Shown piece by piece: positions 1 to 12,700 of a DNA stretch of 64,000 bases. Made by a program: the position numbers and the translations under genes. The stretch spans positions 1-64,000 of the forward strand of contig JAMKCH010035343.1 in the NCBI GenBank assembly GCA_023653785.1, in the 5' to 3' direction. The stretch is from Ophioderma brevispina (lineage: Eukaryota > Echinodermata > Ophiuroidea > Amphilepidida > Ophiodermatidae). A model generated the notes under the pieces. It ran no database searches. It saw only the letters and a program-made list of their open reading frames with translations, and was not told the origin of the DNA. How positions within the stretch are numbered: position 1 is the first letter of the stretch; each line of letters starts with the position of its first letter.

Positions 1-715
1 GCAAACTGGGGGGGGCAAGAAAAAAATTTAGGAGGGAAATTCTCCCCCATGCCCCCCCCTGGCGCCGCAACTGGGTTTTTTTATATTTATAGATGTCAAA
101 GCACAATGATATTATTTTCTTGTGGATGGGGCCCATATCTCTCTTCTCTAGTCAAGTCATCAAAAATATTTTCCAACTGCTGACCAAGTCAGTCGTGGTT
201 TCCCTAAATTTACCCCTTTTTGGCCAAAAATCACGGGGAAATCATAAAAAATAAGAACTTTTTGAGAACATCTATGACTTAAAGAAGTTTTGTGAAAGCA
301 TCTATTTAATAGCTATTATTAAGAAACTCATAAACTTGTCTTGGTTTTCCTTCATGCGTTTTCACTCTCATCCATAAACAATTGAGATTGGTGTTTGTTC
401 AAACATCAATATTTCATGTAAATTGTTTATTGTTTCACTCTGTCATATGAGATGGTCTAGTAAACACGTGATTTTTTTAAGCCAGGATGGTTTGTGGTAG
501 GGGTCTACATATTCAGTCTGGTTCCAATTTGCTGACCCCCCTTCTTCCAGATTTTGAGATATTGCATTTTTTTCTCGTAGATTAACTCTTAATATGAAAA
601 TGAAAATATTGAATTGCTATGGAAACAAATAAACTGCTCATGAAATACATTCTGTTAGCTCAAAATACTTCTCGACCTGTCGCATGTTCCGAGATAAATC
701 AAAATAAATGTAATT
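1..715. other. Non-coding, nothing recognised
   Basis: AT-rich sequence with short G and C runs near the start. I see no exon, RNA gene or repeat boundary. Confidence 0.5.
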
Positions 716-1771
716 AGGGGTTGGCTATAAAATATGATATTTCAGATAATTTTGTCCTAACTCTTAGTTGATTTAGCTTGATCCCCTGAGCATTTTGACA
801 CCAATTTTGTTCAAAACGGCCAAAAAATGCGAAGGTCCGCCCACAAACGCCATTTAAGGGAGTGGGGTCTGAGGGGGGTCTGAAAAAATGATAATGTGGT
901 CAATACGTGTGCTTATGTGCCATATTTTAGCAATGTTAGGGTTAATTTTTAGTTTTTGAGGTCAAGGAATCCATTTTGGATGAAGTCGTCAGGTTTTGAT
1001 TTGTGTTTTCATAAAATTAGCCTTTTTACGTAAAATTAACCACGAGGGCGCTTTGCGGGCCACGCGCTACCTTACTGATTTTTAGATATTTTTCTATGTA
1101 GAATGGAAGATAAGCCATATTAAAGTATATTCATAAATTTTCATGCACATGCTCTTTTTGTGGTTTGGTCACAGTGCCAATTTTTATAATTTGGGCAATG
1201 TCCTCTATTGAAAATATAGGGTGGAAAATTTGTTGACTACACACCACCCTATGGCACAAAATTGTGTACTGATGTCCTTCGTCAATTAACTGGCTGCCAC
1301 AGCGAAACCGTAATCTTTTAAAAGCTCACCTTTTGCAGTATGGTACTATCAATTATTACCTTTAGGACAAGTTTTCATGATGCAACTCAGAAAGCGCGCC
1401 TACCTTTTAATGGCAAAAGCGCCCTCAAAGCTGAATTTGACCAAGCAAAAAAAAAAAAAAAAATCGCCATTTTACGAACGCAGTAGATCCTGACACTTCT
1501 GGAACATTTACAAATGGATTCTTTGACCTCAAATACATATTTTAGACACCAACATGGCTAAAATGTCATATATAATTCTCAGTATTGACAAATTATCAAT
1601 TTCAGAGACCCCCCCCAGCCCCCCCTCCCTTAAATGGCGTTTTGGGGCACCCATTTTTGACCGATTTTGATAAATTTGGTGTCAAAATGCTCAGGGGGAT
1701 AAGCTGCATCAAAATAGAGTTAGACAAATTTCTGAAATATCATCATTTTTCTCCCCCTGTATAGCCCACCT
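716..1771. mobile_element. Foldback element with ~280-bp inverted arms
   Basis: The sequence from about 716 to 1005 is repeated, inverted and diverged, at about 1488-1771. Shared blocks include the GGCTATA end, GATATTTCAGA, CCCTGAGCATTTTGACACCA and CGCCATTTAAGGGAG with a following G-rich tract. The centre (about 1010-1480) is unrelated and has an A homopolymer at about 1447. There is no coding sequence. It is a non-autonomous TIR or foldback transposon; I could not assign a superfamily. Confidence 0.75.
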
Positions 1772-2104
1772 TCGTAATGTAATCGCGATTTTCCTAACTT
1801 GTTTTTGGCAGTGGTTATTCCATTCGCATTTTCCATTTTAAAAAAAATCGGGATCATTGCAATTTTTTTGAACCGCCGCGCCGTTCAGGGACCAAGAGTC
1901 AGCTTTCCAGTCTCCTGGCGTCATGTCGCCAATTACCCCGGCGAGGCGCTCCGATCTAGAGCCTCCCCGGCCCTGGTGTCCTAACATTTAGAGAACATGG
2001 GGAATTGGGGGTGAAATTGATCAATAAACTAAAAAGTATAACAAATCTATTTTAATTGCACATAAATTTCCCTTTTTTTAATTTGGAAATGTGAAGAAAT
2101 ATTT

Positions 2105-3030
2105 AGTAAAATTGAGCGCCTACAGATTCGATCAGCAAAGCTATTCTTAAGGTTCCTGTCAGAACAAGCTCCAATTACCTTCGCCTAAAAATGGGCTGGG
2201 AACCTTTGCAAAGCGCAGGGACTATATCACCTAAGTGTGTCGGTTTACAAATGTCTGGCAGGGATGGTTCCCATAGCTTTTATTATCCCACATCATTTTA
2301 CTTTGGTTAGGGAAGCCAACAACATTCGCACCCGGTCCAGTCCTTTTGGAAAAAACTTAGAACAATAAAGCCATCTCTCGCCTTCGGTAGGCGGTCTTTC
2401 AAGTACAAGGGGGCTGTAAACTGGAACAAATTAGGTAATTGCAGTAACACATCCCCACTTCCAGATATTATCCATCTTCCAAAACAATATTTACATGCAA
2501 ACCTTAATTGTATTATTGTGAATCATTATCAAGCTAATGTTGTCAATTAAAGGGAATCGGCTAGCAATATTTTTGGAAATTTCATTAAAATATATATAAA
2601 TTTAAATTTTAACCATTTTTTGTGCAATTGTTGGCGAATTTTTATATAATTGGCTTCTGTAATTTGTAACATTTAATTTTGACTTGATGTATATTTTTTA
2701 TCCTTTCCACCTAGAGTTAAAATTATCTGGTATGTTTTTTAAATGGACAGGGGCAATATCTCTAAGATTATATTTTTTAATTGTAACGTTCATATTTCCT
2801 TATTGTGTACTTACTTACTTTTACTTACTCATATTTATGCTGTTTAGCATGTATTTGAAAATAGTCTTGTAATTTTGAAAGCTCTTATATACAATATGTA
2901 TTGAAAATATTTTTAAATTTTAACTTGATAATTATTTTTAATGTTGTATTTGCTGGGCCACATGGAAAAACCAGGGATACTTAATTTCCCTCTGAATGTG
3001 GACACAGGATAAAGATGAAATAACAACCAT
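2105..3030 (+). mobile_element. 3' fragment of a non-LTR retrotransposon (CR1/L2/Jockey-like)
   Basis: Across frames from about 2110 to 2450 the + strand shows the C-terminal end of a LINE reverse-transcriptase ORF: RSAKLFLR, then a Trp-Glu-Pro-Leu segment, VYKCLAGMVP, a TRSS-type stretch and FKYKGAVNWNKL. These correspond to the conserved tail (KCLNGL, TRSS, SYRGAVLWN) of these elements. The following ~500 bases are AT-rich and end near 3030 in GATAAAGATGAAATAACAA, a typical A-rich LINE 3' end. Frameshifts and stops make it dead and 5'-truncated. Confidence 0.75.
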
Positions 3031-4554
3031 ATTAATATTGTAGTGGGGTTTGGTTGGGGGGCAATAAGATCTTGGAATGGTTAACTTTTTAGTTCAAGCG
3101 AACAACAATGTTTTCAATCAAATAGTACTAACCATGTCTTTAATTTGAAAAATTTACCCAAACTACTGTTTTCTCATAATTTGGTACCAGTAGTACTACA
3201 ACTTTTAATGAAATTAATAACTTTTCCCTTTTTCCAACGCCTAGAATATAACTTGTGACCAGATTATATCATATATTCCGCCCTTTAAAAAAATCACAAC
3301 AGACTCGGCCTGAGGAAGTTAATTATTTATTTTTCTTTGATAAAACTCACTAGTACAAAGACCAGTTCGTCAAATAATAAATAATCGAAAACTCATCCAA
3401 ACTTCGTGTAACCATGGTGTAAATAACACCCATTTCAATTTTCAAAGCGCGCGAGCTGGCAATCCCTCTTGAAACAGGAAGTGTGGCGGGATATACAGAG
3501 GTAAAATAATTCAGGGTTGTCAACTCTCCGCACTGGGCTGAGTCTCACGCTGAGGATATAGCTCGCAAATGCGTGCCAAGTAACTAGGGAACTGCACAAA
3601 ACATCTTCTTCATTTCTCACGAGAACTGACATGGAAAATTCAACTCAATTTAGGATAAGCATAAGACTTTTTTGGTTAGGCCTATAATGGTTTTTGTTCA
3701 GAATTTTGTCAGAAAGATGCAAACCTCCTCCCAAAAAACGGGGAAGTAGTCAATACGATTTAAATGGAGCCAAAAATGGTGGATTGCAGACTACAAAATA
3801 TCTGTGTTTTATGCACGTTTTTCGCTTGTTATCTGCGGAATATATGCCAATCCATCAGCATTCCACACAATAAGATGCTTGAGTGCCTCCCCTGGGCAGG
3901 GTCGCAATTATATTGAGCACCCACGGGCAGAGATGAGTATGCCTTGGGCATATATTCAAGTTTATTTTAGCAAGGCACTATCGCAGAATAGGCCGACAAA
4001 ACGACAATCACCATGATGATCTTGGTGTTTGGCTGAAGTTTACGTGGGAAGATATGATGCAGGGTTTTTAGATTATTACTCTGATATGTTTAGTGGTCGG
4101 ATATCGCCGTGGATTAGATGGGATTTTTTTTAACAAACAACCACTGAAAATAGGTTGTTTCTCAACATAACTTCCGATGTGGAATTTCGGCTAGGGTTCT
4201 AGCACTCGGCGATCCTCAAAACTGGATATGATTTATATAGCTAACATGTTGTGATATCGGGCGGGACCGAGCGGGGGGGAGTGCCGATTGTGGGCACTGA
4301 GTTTTAAAAACAATCCGCCCCATTGGCCGAGAATATACGGGGATTGTCACACCCAAGACGGATAAGTGGGCAGGGAGGCCGGGACATAGCGGGGGATGTA
4401 CAAAAAAGTAGCCCGGCAAACCCCGTGGGATTTAGTGCTACTTTAGGGGGACAAAGGCGGGGGTTGTCACGACAGCAAAGGTACATTCCCGGCTAGTCCC
4501 GCTAGTCCCGGGACCCCCAGGCCGGGATTGAAATTGACAAGGCATCTATAAACC
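3031..4554. other. Non-coding, nothing assigned
   Basis: A moderately GC-rich patch lies at about 3440-3640 and another at 4250-4510. Open frames here are short and resemble nothing known. The missing first WDR48 exon could be here, but I find no ATG-led stretch that matches. Confidence 0.4.
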
Positions 4555-4945
4555 AGATGCAATGAAAAGAATTGCGCCAATTGCGATCTTCTGGGGCCAA
4601 ACTGTCTCAGATGCATGAAAAGGCATCGCCGTCTTTTACCGGAAAGGACGTCCCAGATGCAATTAAACGCATTGCGCCAATTTCGAACTTCTGCCGGGTG
4701 GCAAAACAACTGTCCCAAATTGCAAGAGAAGCTTGCGCCAATTTCGATCTTCTGCGGGCAACTGTCCCAGTGCAATGAAAAGCATAGCATCATTTTTCGG
4801 GAAGACGTCACAGAGCAATGAAAAAGCATCACCATCATTTTCCGGGAAGGAGAAGTCCCAGATGCATTTAAAAGCATAGAGTCATTTTCCGGGAGGGAAG
4901 AGGTCCCAGATGCATTTAAAAGCATTGAGAGTAATGTTCGCGACA
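4555..4945. repeat. Degenerate minisatellite, ~45-bp unit
   Basis: Imperfect tandem units built around CCCAGATGCA, then an A-rich GAAAAGCAT segment, then TCATTTTCCGGGA, recur about eight times with variable length. Related blocks sit at 18545-18800 and 19065-19360. Confidence 0.75.
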
Positions 4946-5589
4946 AAAAATAGGTTTTCTGACCGGTACCAAGGATTCAATGCTTTGAATGCTCTGGTGG
5001 GGGTTAGGGTAAAATCTCCTGGATTCATTTAGGAGCAACAAGGGGCTAATTAGGTGCATGTCATAACAAAAGCCAGGCCTTTCAAGTAATAAGTAGCTCA
5101 ATTTTGTAGCCTCTGATAGATGCTCAGGAGAGCTGAGGAGATCCGGAGCTATAGCTTACCTTAGAAAATGAAGGGGTGTTTGTTTGTCCTGACCTTTTCT
5201 GACGACCGTGTGTACCTGGTCCCCGACCATATGTTTTTGTTTATTCATTTAATTTTTTTTATTATTATCAAGTTTTTGGTATCTATAGAAATTAATTTAC
5301 AAAACAATATCACAAATCTAGGAAATATTACCTGTATGCATGTGTATTGGGGTGTTTTCAGAGTCTTGGGAAAACTCTGTTTCCAATTTCAACATTTGGT
5401 ATATTGTTGGTTTTCCATTACTTTTACAATGGACATGAATATATAGTTACATTTGTACACCGTGTTAATTGATGGTTTGAGATTTAGATATTGCGACGTT
5501 AAGGGTTTAGGAAACGTGTTCAATATACCAATTTTAAATATGAAAAACACTATTATGCCATGATCCTTCAAAACAGTTTAGGTGATGAT
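4946..5589. other. Non-coding, nothing assigned
   Basis: AT-rich sequence between the minisatellite and the hAT-like element. The GTGATGAT target duplication of that element is at 5582-5589. Confidence 0.4.
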
Positions 5590-6592
5590 TAGTGTAGACC
5601 GATCCACGTACTGCTTCTGAATCGGCCGATCTCCGATATGTTTAGTTGATCGGCCGATTCCGGATTAAGAGGTTACCCAATTCTCTGGCGATGCAGTAAC
5701 CCAGGAGATTGCACAGTGGGATTCTGTTACACTGTAAAATTTGCTCTCTGGAATTTGATTGTACATTGTACTTCTTTATCACTTACGCTATAATGATCAA
5801 ATTACAATCTATTTGAAACTGCAGAACAGTGTTACACAGAAGGGAAAAGTGGGGGGAAAAAACGATATTTTCCGTTTCTGAGCTCCATGATACACCCCTC
5901 CATCGACAATCATCTCTTGCAGTCAGACGGCGGACAGCGATTAATTTACCCAGTCGGGCAAGCCAATATTCATGTATTTGATTAGGTGATTTCCAGGTTC
6001 GCGCAATGTATGAATTGGTTGGCAAAGTTGTGTAATTTCTAGAAATATTCTAAGAATATTTACCAAATTGGATAAAAAGTAACAAAATGAAACATCACAT
6101 AACCCTTTATGAATTTATGATAAAAAACTTGATATGTTGTTATGACTTGTTGAAAGGTCTTGTCTCAAAATTTATCCAACCAAACTTGCATTAAATTTAA
6201 TAAAATGAAAAAGAATACCTTGGCCATGAGGAATGTGTTATTCATCAAGAATTTACAGAAAATCCCCTGGTATGTGACATTTTTTATGATTTCATGTCAA
6301 CTTAAGCATTACGAATACAAAACAAACAATGACGCTTCATACCAACTCTGGTTGGTTCTAAAGTTAGTTGAGTAAATTAACGAAAAACATAAGGCTAAGG
6401 TCTTCATTTGGCAGATAAGGTGATGTTTGAAATAAAGATTTTGCCGTTTTTCCTAGGCTTTGTAGTAAATGGTTGGGATCGGTTCATGAGATCGGTAGGG
6501 AGGAAAAAAATTTTGCCGATTCCGATCCAGATCCGATGAGCTTAAAATCGGTCACTGTCAAGAACCTTCCGATTTTGTGACGGTTCTACATA
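5590..6592. mobile_element. Non-autonomous hAT-like element with 8-bp target duplication
   Basis: The ends are TAGTGTAGACCG (left) and the complement of TATGTAGAACCG (right). An identical GTGATGAT flanks the element at 5582-5589 and 6593-6600. Inside, near both ends, are many copies of GATCGG/CCGATC (5610-5670 and 6476-6560). Length is 1,003 bp with no transposase frame. Eight-base target duplications and subterminal repeats are typical of the hAT superfamily, although the first bases are not the usual CAG. Confidence 0.75.
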
Positions 6593-8191
6593 GTGATGAT
6601 GATATTGTTAGGAAAAATAATCTCATTTTTATTTCGTTTTCAAGCTAAAAGTCGTCTTCTGTGGTTTAGTCGCTTAAAACGGAAACGAACGTTATAAATC
6701 ATACCATCAAGGGAAATATCGGAATTATATGACATTCGACAAGAAGTAGAGGCAACTGCAAGAAATATGTGACTCAGGGATCGCCGGTAGTACGTGGAAC
6801 TGTGCCGCTACGTCATTCTCGGTCAACGTCATCTGTCATAACGTCTAAAGATTGACTCCTCGAAATGGTGGGCGCTATTACTACGCTGCGAATCTTCTAT
6901 GGCATTTTGTACAGTTTCACCCGCCTGACCACTCTCAAAATGGCATTGTACGACTATTATATCGACTGTAGTGAATGCAATAATGTGGAAGTAGAAAACA
7001 AGGAGTCAAAATGCTATTAAAACACATAGGGCCTTGTCTACTCATCAGATCCCTTGCCGATACTTAGCCATTATTTGGTCATTCACGGCTGCACAAAATC
7101 TTAGTTTTTGTTGAGAGGTGAAAACAAACTTCAATCAATACGGGCTTAGTTTTTGGCAGCCTTAGGTAATTCCATGGATTTTTTTCTGGCTTATAAGTAA
7201 AACGAATAGGCATTCTAAAATGCACATGTCATTTCCTAACTATGGTTACCATTCAGTCTCCTGCTATCACTTTCAGGGAATAAAAATATGATGCAGTTTT
7301 GTTGCCAGTTTGCATGTTGGTTTTTTTTTTTTTTTGCCTATTAGAAAATTGCATTTACAATTTTTTGTTTGGCCACTCTCTTTGCCAGATGTTTTTCACC
7401 TTCTGTTTAAAATCAATAAATTCACAAAGGCAAGATCTGATAGAATTTGAATTCCCTGCAATGAGTAGTTTTCAAGATATGAGACTTTCTGGGTGAATGT
7501 TTTAAATACACTTTTTGATGGACAAAATTTTCCCATTTATGTCCATCAAATGTAACTTTTGCCAGAAATACAGTGTTTGGTTTGTAAAAAATTATCTGAA
7601 AACAGAATAGTTTGAAAATGGGCTTGATATGAATAAGTGACATAAAATACATAATCTCTATCAAAAAATTAAATCCTCTCACAAAGAATACCTAGGTCAA
7701 ATATCATATTTGTTGTTAATGTTACATTTGATGGACATACTGTGTCCATCAAAATATGTAATGTTTGCAATAAGGAAAGGGGGATTTTAGGTCAAAAATT
7801 ACATTTCTTTGCCCAAATTTACTATTTGGAGTATGTCTTGCCTCAAAACTTGCCAATAAAAATGGGGTAAAATACCCCAAAATTGCATACTTGAAATTAC
7901 ACATTTTATTTAAAATCAGGAAGATTTGGACCCCTCTATCGTAAAATATGCCATATGAGTGTTGATATAGAATACTGTGTAAAACTTGAAATGAGAATAC
8001 TGTGCCACCACACAAAAACATTGTAAAATTGATCTTTTGGTGACCATATTTGGTCAATTATCCAATGCATCATTGTCTTCATGACTGTAAAATTTGAAGT
8101 GAAAATTCTACTATTAAGGGGTAAAAAAATGAATTATAGGAAAAAACTTGGTCAAATTTAGGGCAGTCGTTGATATGCCTTCTGTCGACAC
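6593..8191. other. Non-coding with short hairpins
   Basis: The 6840-6960 segment resembles 18995-19065 (both contain TCGAAATGGTGG and a TTTGTACA stretch), so a dispersed repeat is present. Around 7510-7760 the word TTTGATGGACA and its complement TGTCCATCAAA recur, giving two small hairpins at about 7512-7555 and 7722-7757. No coding similarity is seen. Confidence 0.45.
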
Positions 8192-8383
8192 CAGGGGTAG
8201 AATTTCGTAGCAGAGTGCGAGAATCAGTCTTGATTCTCAAAAATGAATTTTGCGGGAATCGTCTAATTCGCTACTGTGTTAAATTCTAATGTTTACGAGA
8301 ATCAACATTGATTCCCGCAAAATAAACTTACGAGAATCTTTGCGAGAATCGATTCTCGGATTCTCGCCGAAATTGTAGCCCTG
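8192..8383. mobile_element. Small hAT-like MITE
   Basis: The 192-bp unit starts CAGGGGTAGAATTTCG and ends with the complement of CAGGGCTACAATTTCG, a 16-bp terminal inverted repeat with two mismatches. The interior is made of alternating GAGAATC and GATTCTC words. The CAGGG end is typical of hAT elements. The flanks share GACAC but not a clean 8-bp duplication. Confidence 0.65.
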
Positions 8384-9049
8384 GACACGTGTCACCATAA
8401 GCCATATCTTGACATTACTCCCATCATATGTTCGTCTGATCCACAACTAAAACGAACAGTAATAGGAAATGAATACATACATATGTTTACTTTTCCTTAT
8501 TTACCTAATTTATCGTGCTCTAAAAACCCTTTCAAAATGAGTTATTCTTACGAATTATGCCCCAAATGCATGGTTAACATGTTTATGAAACTAATTATAC
8601 CATTACTATAAGTGGTTGTTAGACACATTATGCTTCGTACATTCGGTCAATCATTTTGCGCCACACAGTAATTTCAAATACTCCTACCTCTGACATGATA
8701 TGAATGGTTCTTGAAATACAAAGAGAAGGAACTTGGTTGTAGTGGTACATGTAGGCCCTGTAGGGATATTAAGTAAAAATACCCACATTGATCTTTCAGG
8801 TCCTTCTATTTTTACACATAGTAGTCCCAATGTTAAAACTGTATTTGTTTCATATACCTGTAAAACAGGCCAATCATTTAATAATAATAGAAAAATCCAA
8901 ATAAAAAATGCAAATGGGCAGTATGGGACCTATTTGTTGCCTGCCTGTTCTAAATTCTGAGACACTCAGTCTTGATATTTACGGACAGCTTAATTTCTAC
9001 AAAAACCTACACATGTCTGAATGGCAGTTACAAGCAATTAAGTTGCTTC
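8384..9049. other. Non-coding, nothing assigned
   Basis: AT-rich intergenic or intronic sequence. I see nothing that can be supported. Confidence 0.4.
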
Positions 9050-9320
9050 ATTTGCTTGTAATTGCTGGTCGGACTTCAAGAACTATTTTTTCTAGCATTG
9101 CTTTGTGTTGCCGGTCGGACGTCTTCCCCTATAAGGACCCATTGCTGCGGACTGCTGGTCAGACATTTTCCCCGCAGAAGGCAAACGTTTTCCACGCAGG
9201 AGGTGCAATGCAGGGGGGGGGGGGACATCCCACCAGCAATGCAAGGCACTAATTGCTTGTTATTGCCGGTTGGACCTCAGGAGACACTTTTGTAATGCCA
9301 TCTATTGCCAGTCAGATGCG
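9050..9320. repeat. Degenerate tandem repeat of GCTGGTCGGAC units
   Basis: Words of the type TTGCTGGTCGGACTTC, TTGCCGGTCGGACGTC, GCTGGTCAGACATT and GCCGGTTGGACCTC recur every 45-90 bases, with CGCAGAAGGCA and CGCAGGAGGTGCA between them. A single related unit appears at 16960-17020. Confidence 0.6.
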
Positions 9321-9576
9321 TTATAGTGGGGTTAAGGCTGGCAAATGTACCACTAATTTCATAATCAGGATTGATAAATTCAGTGTATACTATGGCATAT
9401 ATCTTTTGTATTTTTAGACACATTTGGTTGAAAAAAATAAAAAAATGAAGTGTTTATGGGGGGGGGCATCTTTTGCAGACAATACAGAATTTGTATCCAT
9501 TAAAATTAACAAATTTAATCCAGATGTCTTCTTTGAGATTCTTGCTAAGAAATAATTTTGTTTTGTCTCCTTATAG

Positions 9577-9717
9577 GTGTCTTTCGTTATACGGGATGAG
9601 GTTGAATGTCAACACCGATCAGGGGTCAATGCCCTGCAATATGATCCTGGTTTTAACCGATTGTATTCAGCTGGACGAGATTCAATTATTAGAATATGGA
9701 ACTTAAATCAGCAAAGA
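9577..9717 (+). CDS. WDR48: WDR48 recognised exon 1 (propeller start)
   Basis: This exon has 47 complete codons, phase 0 at both ends, preceded by TTATAG and followed by GTAAGT. It reads [20 protein letters not shown] and goes on to [18 protein letters not shown]. It corresponds to about human residues 17-63, the first WD40 blade. There is no in-frame ATG at its start, so the initiator must lie in an upstream exon. Confidence 0.95.
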
Positions 9718-12700
9718 GTAAGTTGAAAAAAAATACATTCTATAAAAAAGTTTTTAATTCATTTGAGTGGTGAACAACTGTCCAAAATTTGAACTTGAAC
9801 ATGATGGCTTCTTTGCTATCGATCAAGGACAAACTTATCCAAATCTAAGATGGTAGTGACCTGGTCGACAAATTCATCCCCCATTCTTAAACAGCTGTGA
9901 AAATGTAAGCAATTCATTGGCTGATGCCCGGGTTCAATTCGTTTAATTGAACCCAGGTAGTACGCGCTGCGTATTGAAGTTATTTTTAGGTTGAAGCGCT
10001 CGCGCCATACCGCGTTTTGCTACTTTCGCGCGCGCCTGCCAACGTTGCGTCTCGTTGCGTATGATCGTTGCGTTCAGCGGGTTGTTCGATTGTTTTAACT
10101 GGGTAATGGCAGTCCTTTCTTGTTGTTTTCAAGCCGTAAAGCATCGCGAAATTGGGTTAAAGATGACCTTAGATGATAAAGCTGTTTAAGAATGAGAATA
10201 AAGGTATGATTTTGGGAACCGGTACTCTCTTTACGATGAATTGAACCCGGCGACACCATTATTTTTGCGTGGAAGAACTCGGCCTCCGGCCTCCGGCCTC
10301 GTTCTTCCACTTAAAATAATGGTATCGCCTTGGGTTCAATTCGTCGTAAAGAGAGTACCGTTTCCCAAAATCATACCTTTATTCTCTAACTTTACCACAT
10401 CAAAATTGAGATTTTGGTATTGGAAGAAAGGTTACATTTTTCTCATTACCTTAGTGAAATTTAAGACCCAGAAAATGCTTCCTTTTGATTTTATGAATAA
10501 AAGAATTCCTAAATATGGCTGACCATACTAGTTCACACACCAATTTGGTACACATTTATACTTCTACTTAAAATCCTAACGACTGGACTGATTTAGCTCA
10601 AAAGACATAATCAGATGTTGGTGACATGCTTCTTGTATAAATGAAGGAGAAAACACATGAAAAATTGGAGGGTGATCAAGTTGCCTTCCTCTAATAACAA
10701 GTACTTTAGATGTCAAGTGTAATATTGAGCACATGGTAATGATCAAAGGAGAGAGGCAGCCCATGAAATACCGTGCGATGTTTGTGTTCTTTACAGATAT
10801 TTTACCAGGGATTCCTTGAAATAAGTATATTTTGCTTGCTACGTCAGATAAAATAGTATTCAAGTGCAAGTTCAGCATATGCCGATACTGTGTATTTCCG
10901 TCCCCTGATCTCTATACAATGGATTGTCACACAACAGTACCTGTTATTAGATGAGTGAAGCAATCGGCAGACATCTTATGTACCAACAAAGATTCATTCC
11001 AAAACCTGAATTCCAGAAATTTATCTTGAGTGCCCATTCTCTGTAGGCTTAGGAAATGCCCTTCCTGCTCATGTAGCATCGAACCAGACTTGCAGATTTC
11101 AAAGGGCGGTTTAATCGAATCTTGTGCCAATCGTCAGGTTACTTATTAGATACAGCTGTTAATGCCTAATTAGCCTTGCTAAAAAAGATAGGGACAAATG
11201 CCACCCATATGTTCGCAACGTTAAATCCTTTGAGCCACGGAATTGTCTGGATTCTGTACTGTCTGTTTAATCCGTGGCTAATCCACATTTCAGTAGGAAC
11301 ACCATTTTGTGTAAATGACTGGCTCCTAACGTCCTACTTGGGCGTCAGAAATATCCAAGTACAGAGCCAGGTTACAATCCATTGTATAGAGATCAGTGAT
11401 TTCAATAGGAATTTCACATTTCATTCACATTAAAAGTATGTGTAAACTCCACAGTCATCGAAAGCAAACAAAAGTATTATATCTTTATTTTCTTTATTCT
11501 TTATTTATAAAAATTGTTTGGAGTATTAAGTTTAATCCACATCATCTTAAGCTCATGTGTTCCACAAAGTCAAAGTTAAGGTCAAAGGTGATTTTTTTTA
11601 TTGCTCAAGATAAAAAAAAATCATTTATTGCTTTCTTGCCTCTCTTTCCAAATACCACCATAAAGCAGATTTGGCAGCAGTGTGTACCATATACCTAAAT
11701 TTCAAAATCGATGGATGTGACCACATTGGCCGAAAGAGTAAAAAAGGACATGCCAAGATCCAAACAAAAGTCATCAAGTTTAGCTACATCGAACCAATGT
11801 AACTACTTGATACTTTAGCTTTTTCAGCCAACATTACACCCATAAGCAAATATAAGATAATTTAAAGGGGGGAAATCCGATGTACACTTCATTTTTTGGG
11901 TGATTTAACATTAAATGACCCATTGCACATAAACATTTGCTAAACAATGTATGTGTGTCCTAAATACGAAACATGTGCTTTGACATTTCAGCAAAAGTAA
12001 ACACAGTGAGACATTACACTGTATTCAGAACAAAGTCAGCATCAGCATTTCAGTAATACGCTTTCATCATCAAAGCTTTGGATCTTGGTCATTCACTGTA
12101 GACCTGATCTACTATGAGAATCTTATCTGGTTATCTCTCATAGGAACCATACTACAGTCTCTGGAACACCAATACGACTGGGTTAATGATGTTGTACTTT
12201 GCATTTGGGGGGCGGGAATAACTGTGAGTACCAGGCCATGGAATGTCCAAAAATATGTGATGCTGAGAAGTTTCAAAACCATTTAGTCTTGCATACACCC
12301 TGACTTAGCTGGATTCACACCATTTAGGCCAAGACACATCGTGAGTCAATGTAAAAAAAAATTTGTAACAAAATTGGCATCCCCCAACACATTTCCCCTA
12401 CATGCAAACAAACATGGCAACATATTGAGGAACAAGGTCAGTAGATATAGCAGTGCAATGATTAAATATCAACATGTTATCTCTCATTGACTCTTACAAA
12501 TGATAGTCTTCAAAATAAATGCAACAATTCAATTGTCTGCAACTACCTCTTATCACAAACGAAGCAATTGTAGTTCACTGGCAAATTTACAGGGTGTACC
12601 AATAACTTTACTATTTTATGTTTTTAGAGTATATGAAATGCTGCAATTACTTTGGACAATTTGTAATTTTTTGGCCATTTTCATTTCAAATGATAATTGT

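Noticed and set aside
3435..3640. GC-richer patch as the missing first WDR48 exon
   Set aside because: No ATG-led stretch with basic residues ending at a suitable donor; the sequence before GTAAAA at 3501 does not match the family N-terminus.
4467..4946. 159-codon minus-strand frame with repeated MLLNASGTS segments
   Set aside because: The repetition comes from the minisatellite at 4555-4945; it is a chance frame through tandem units.
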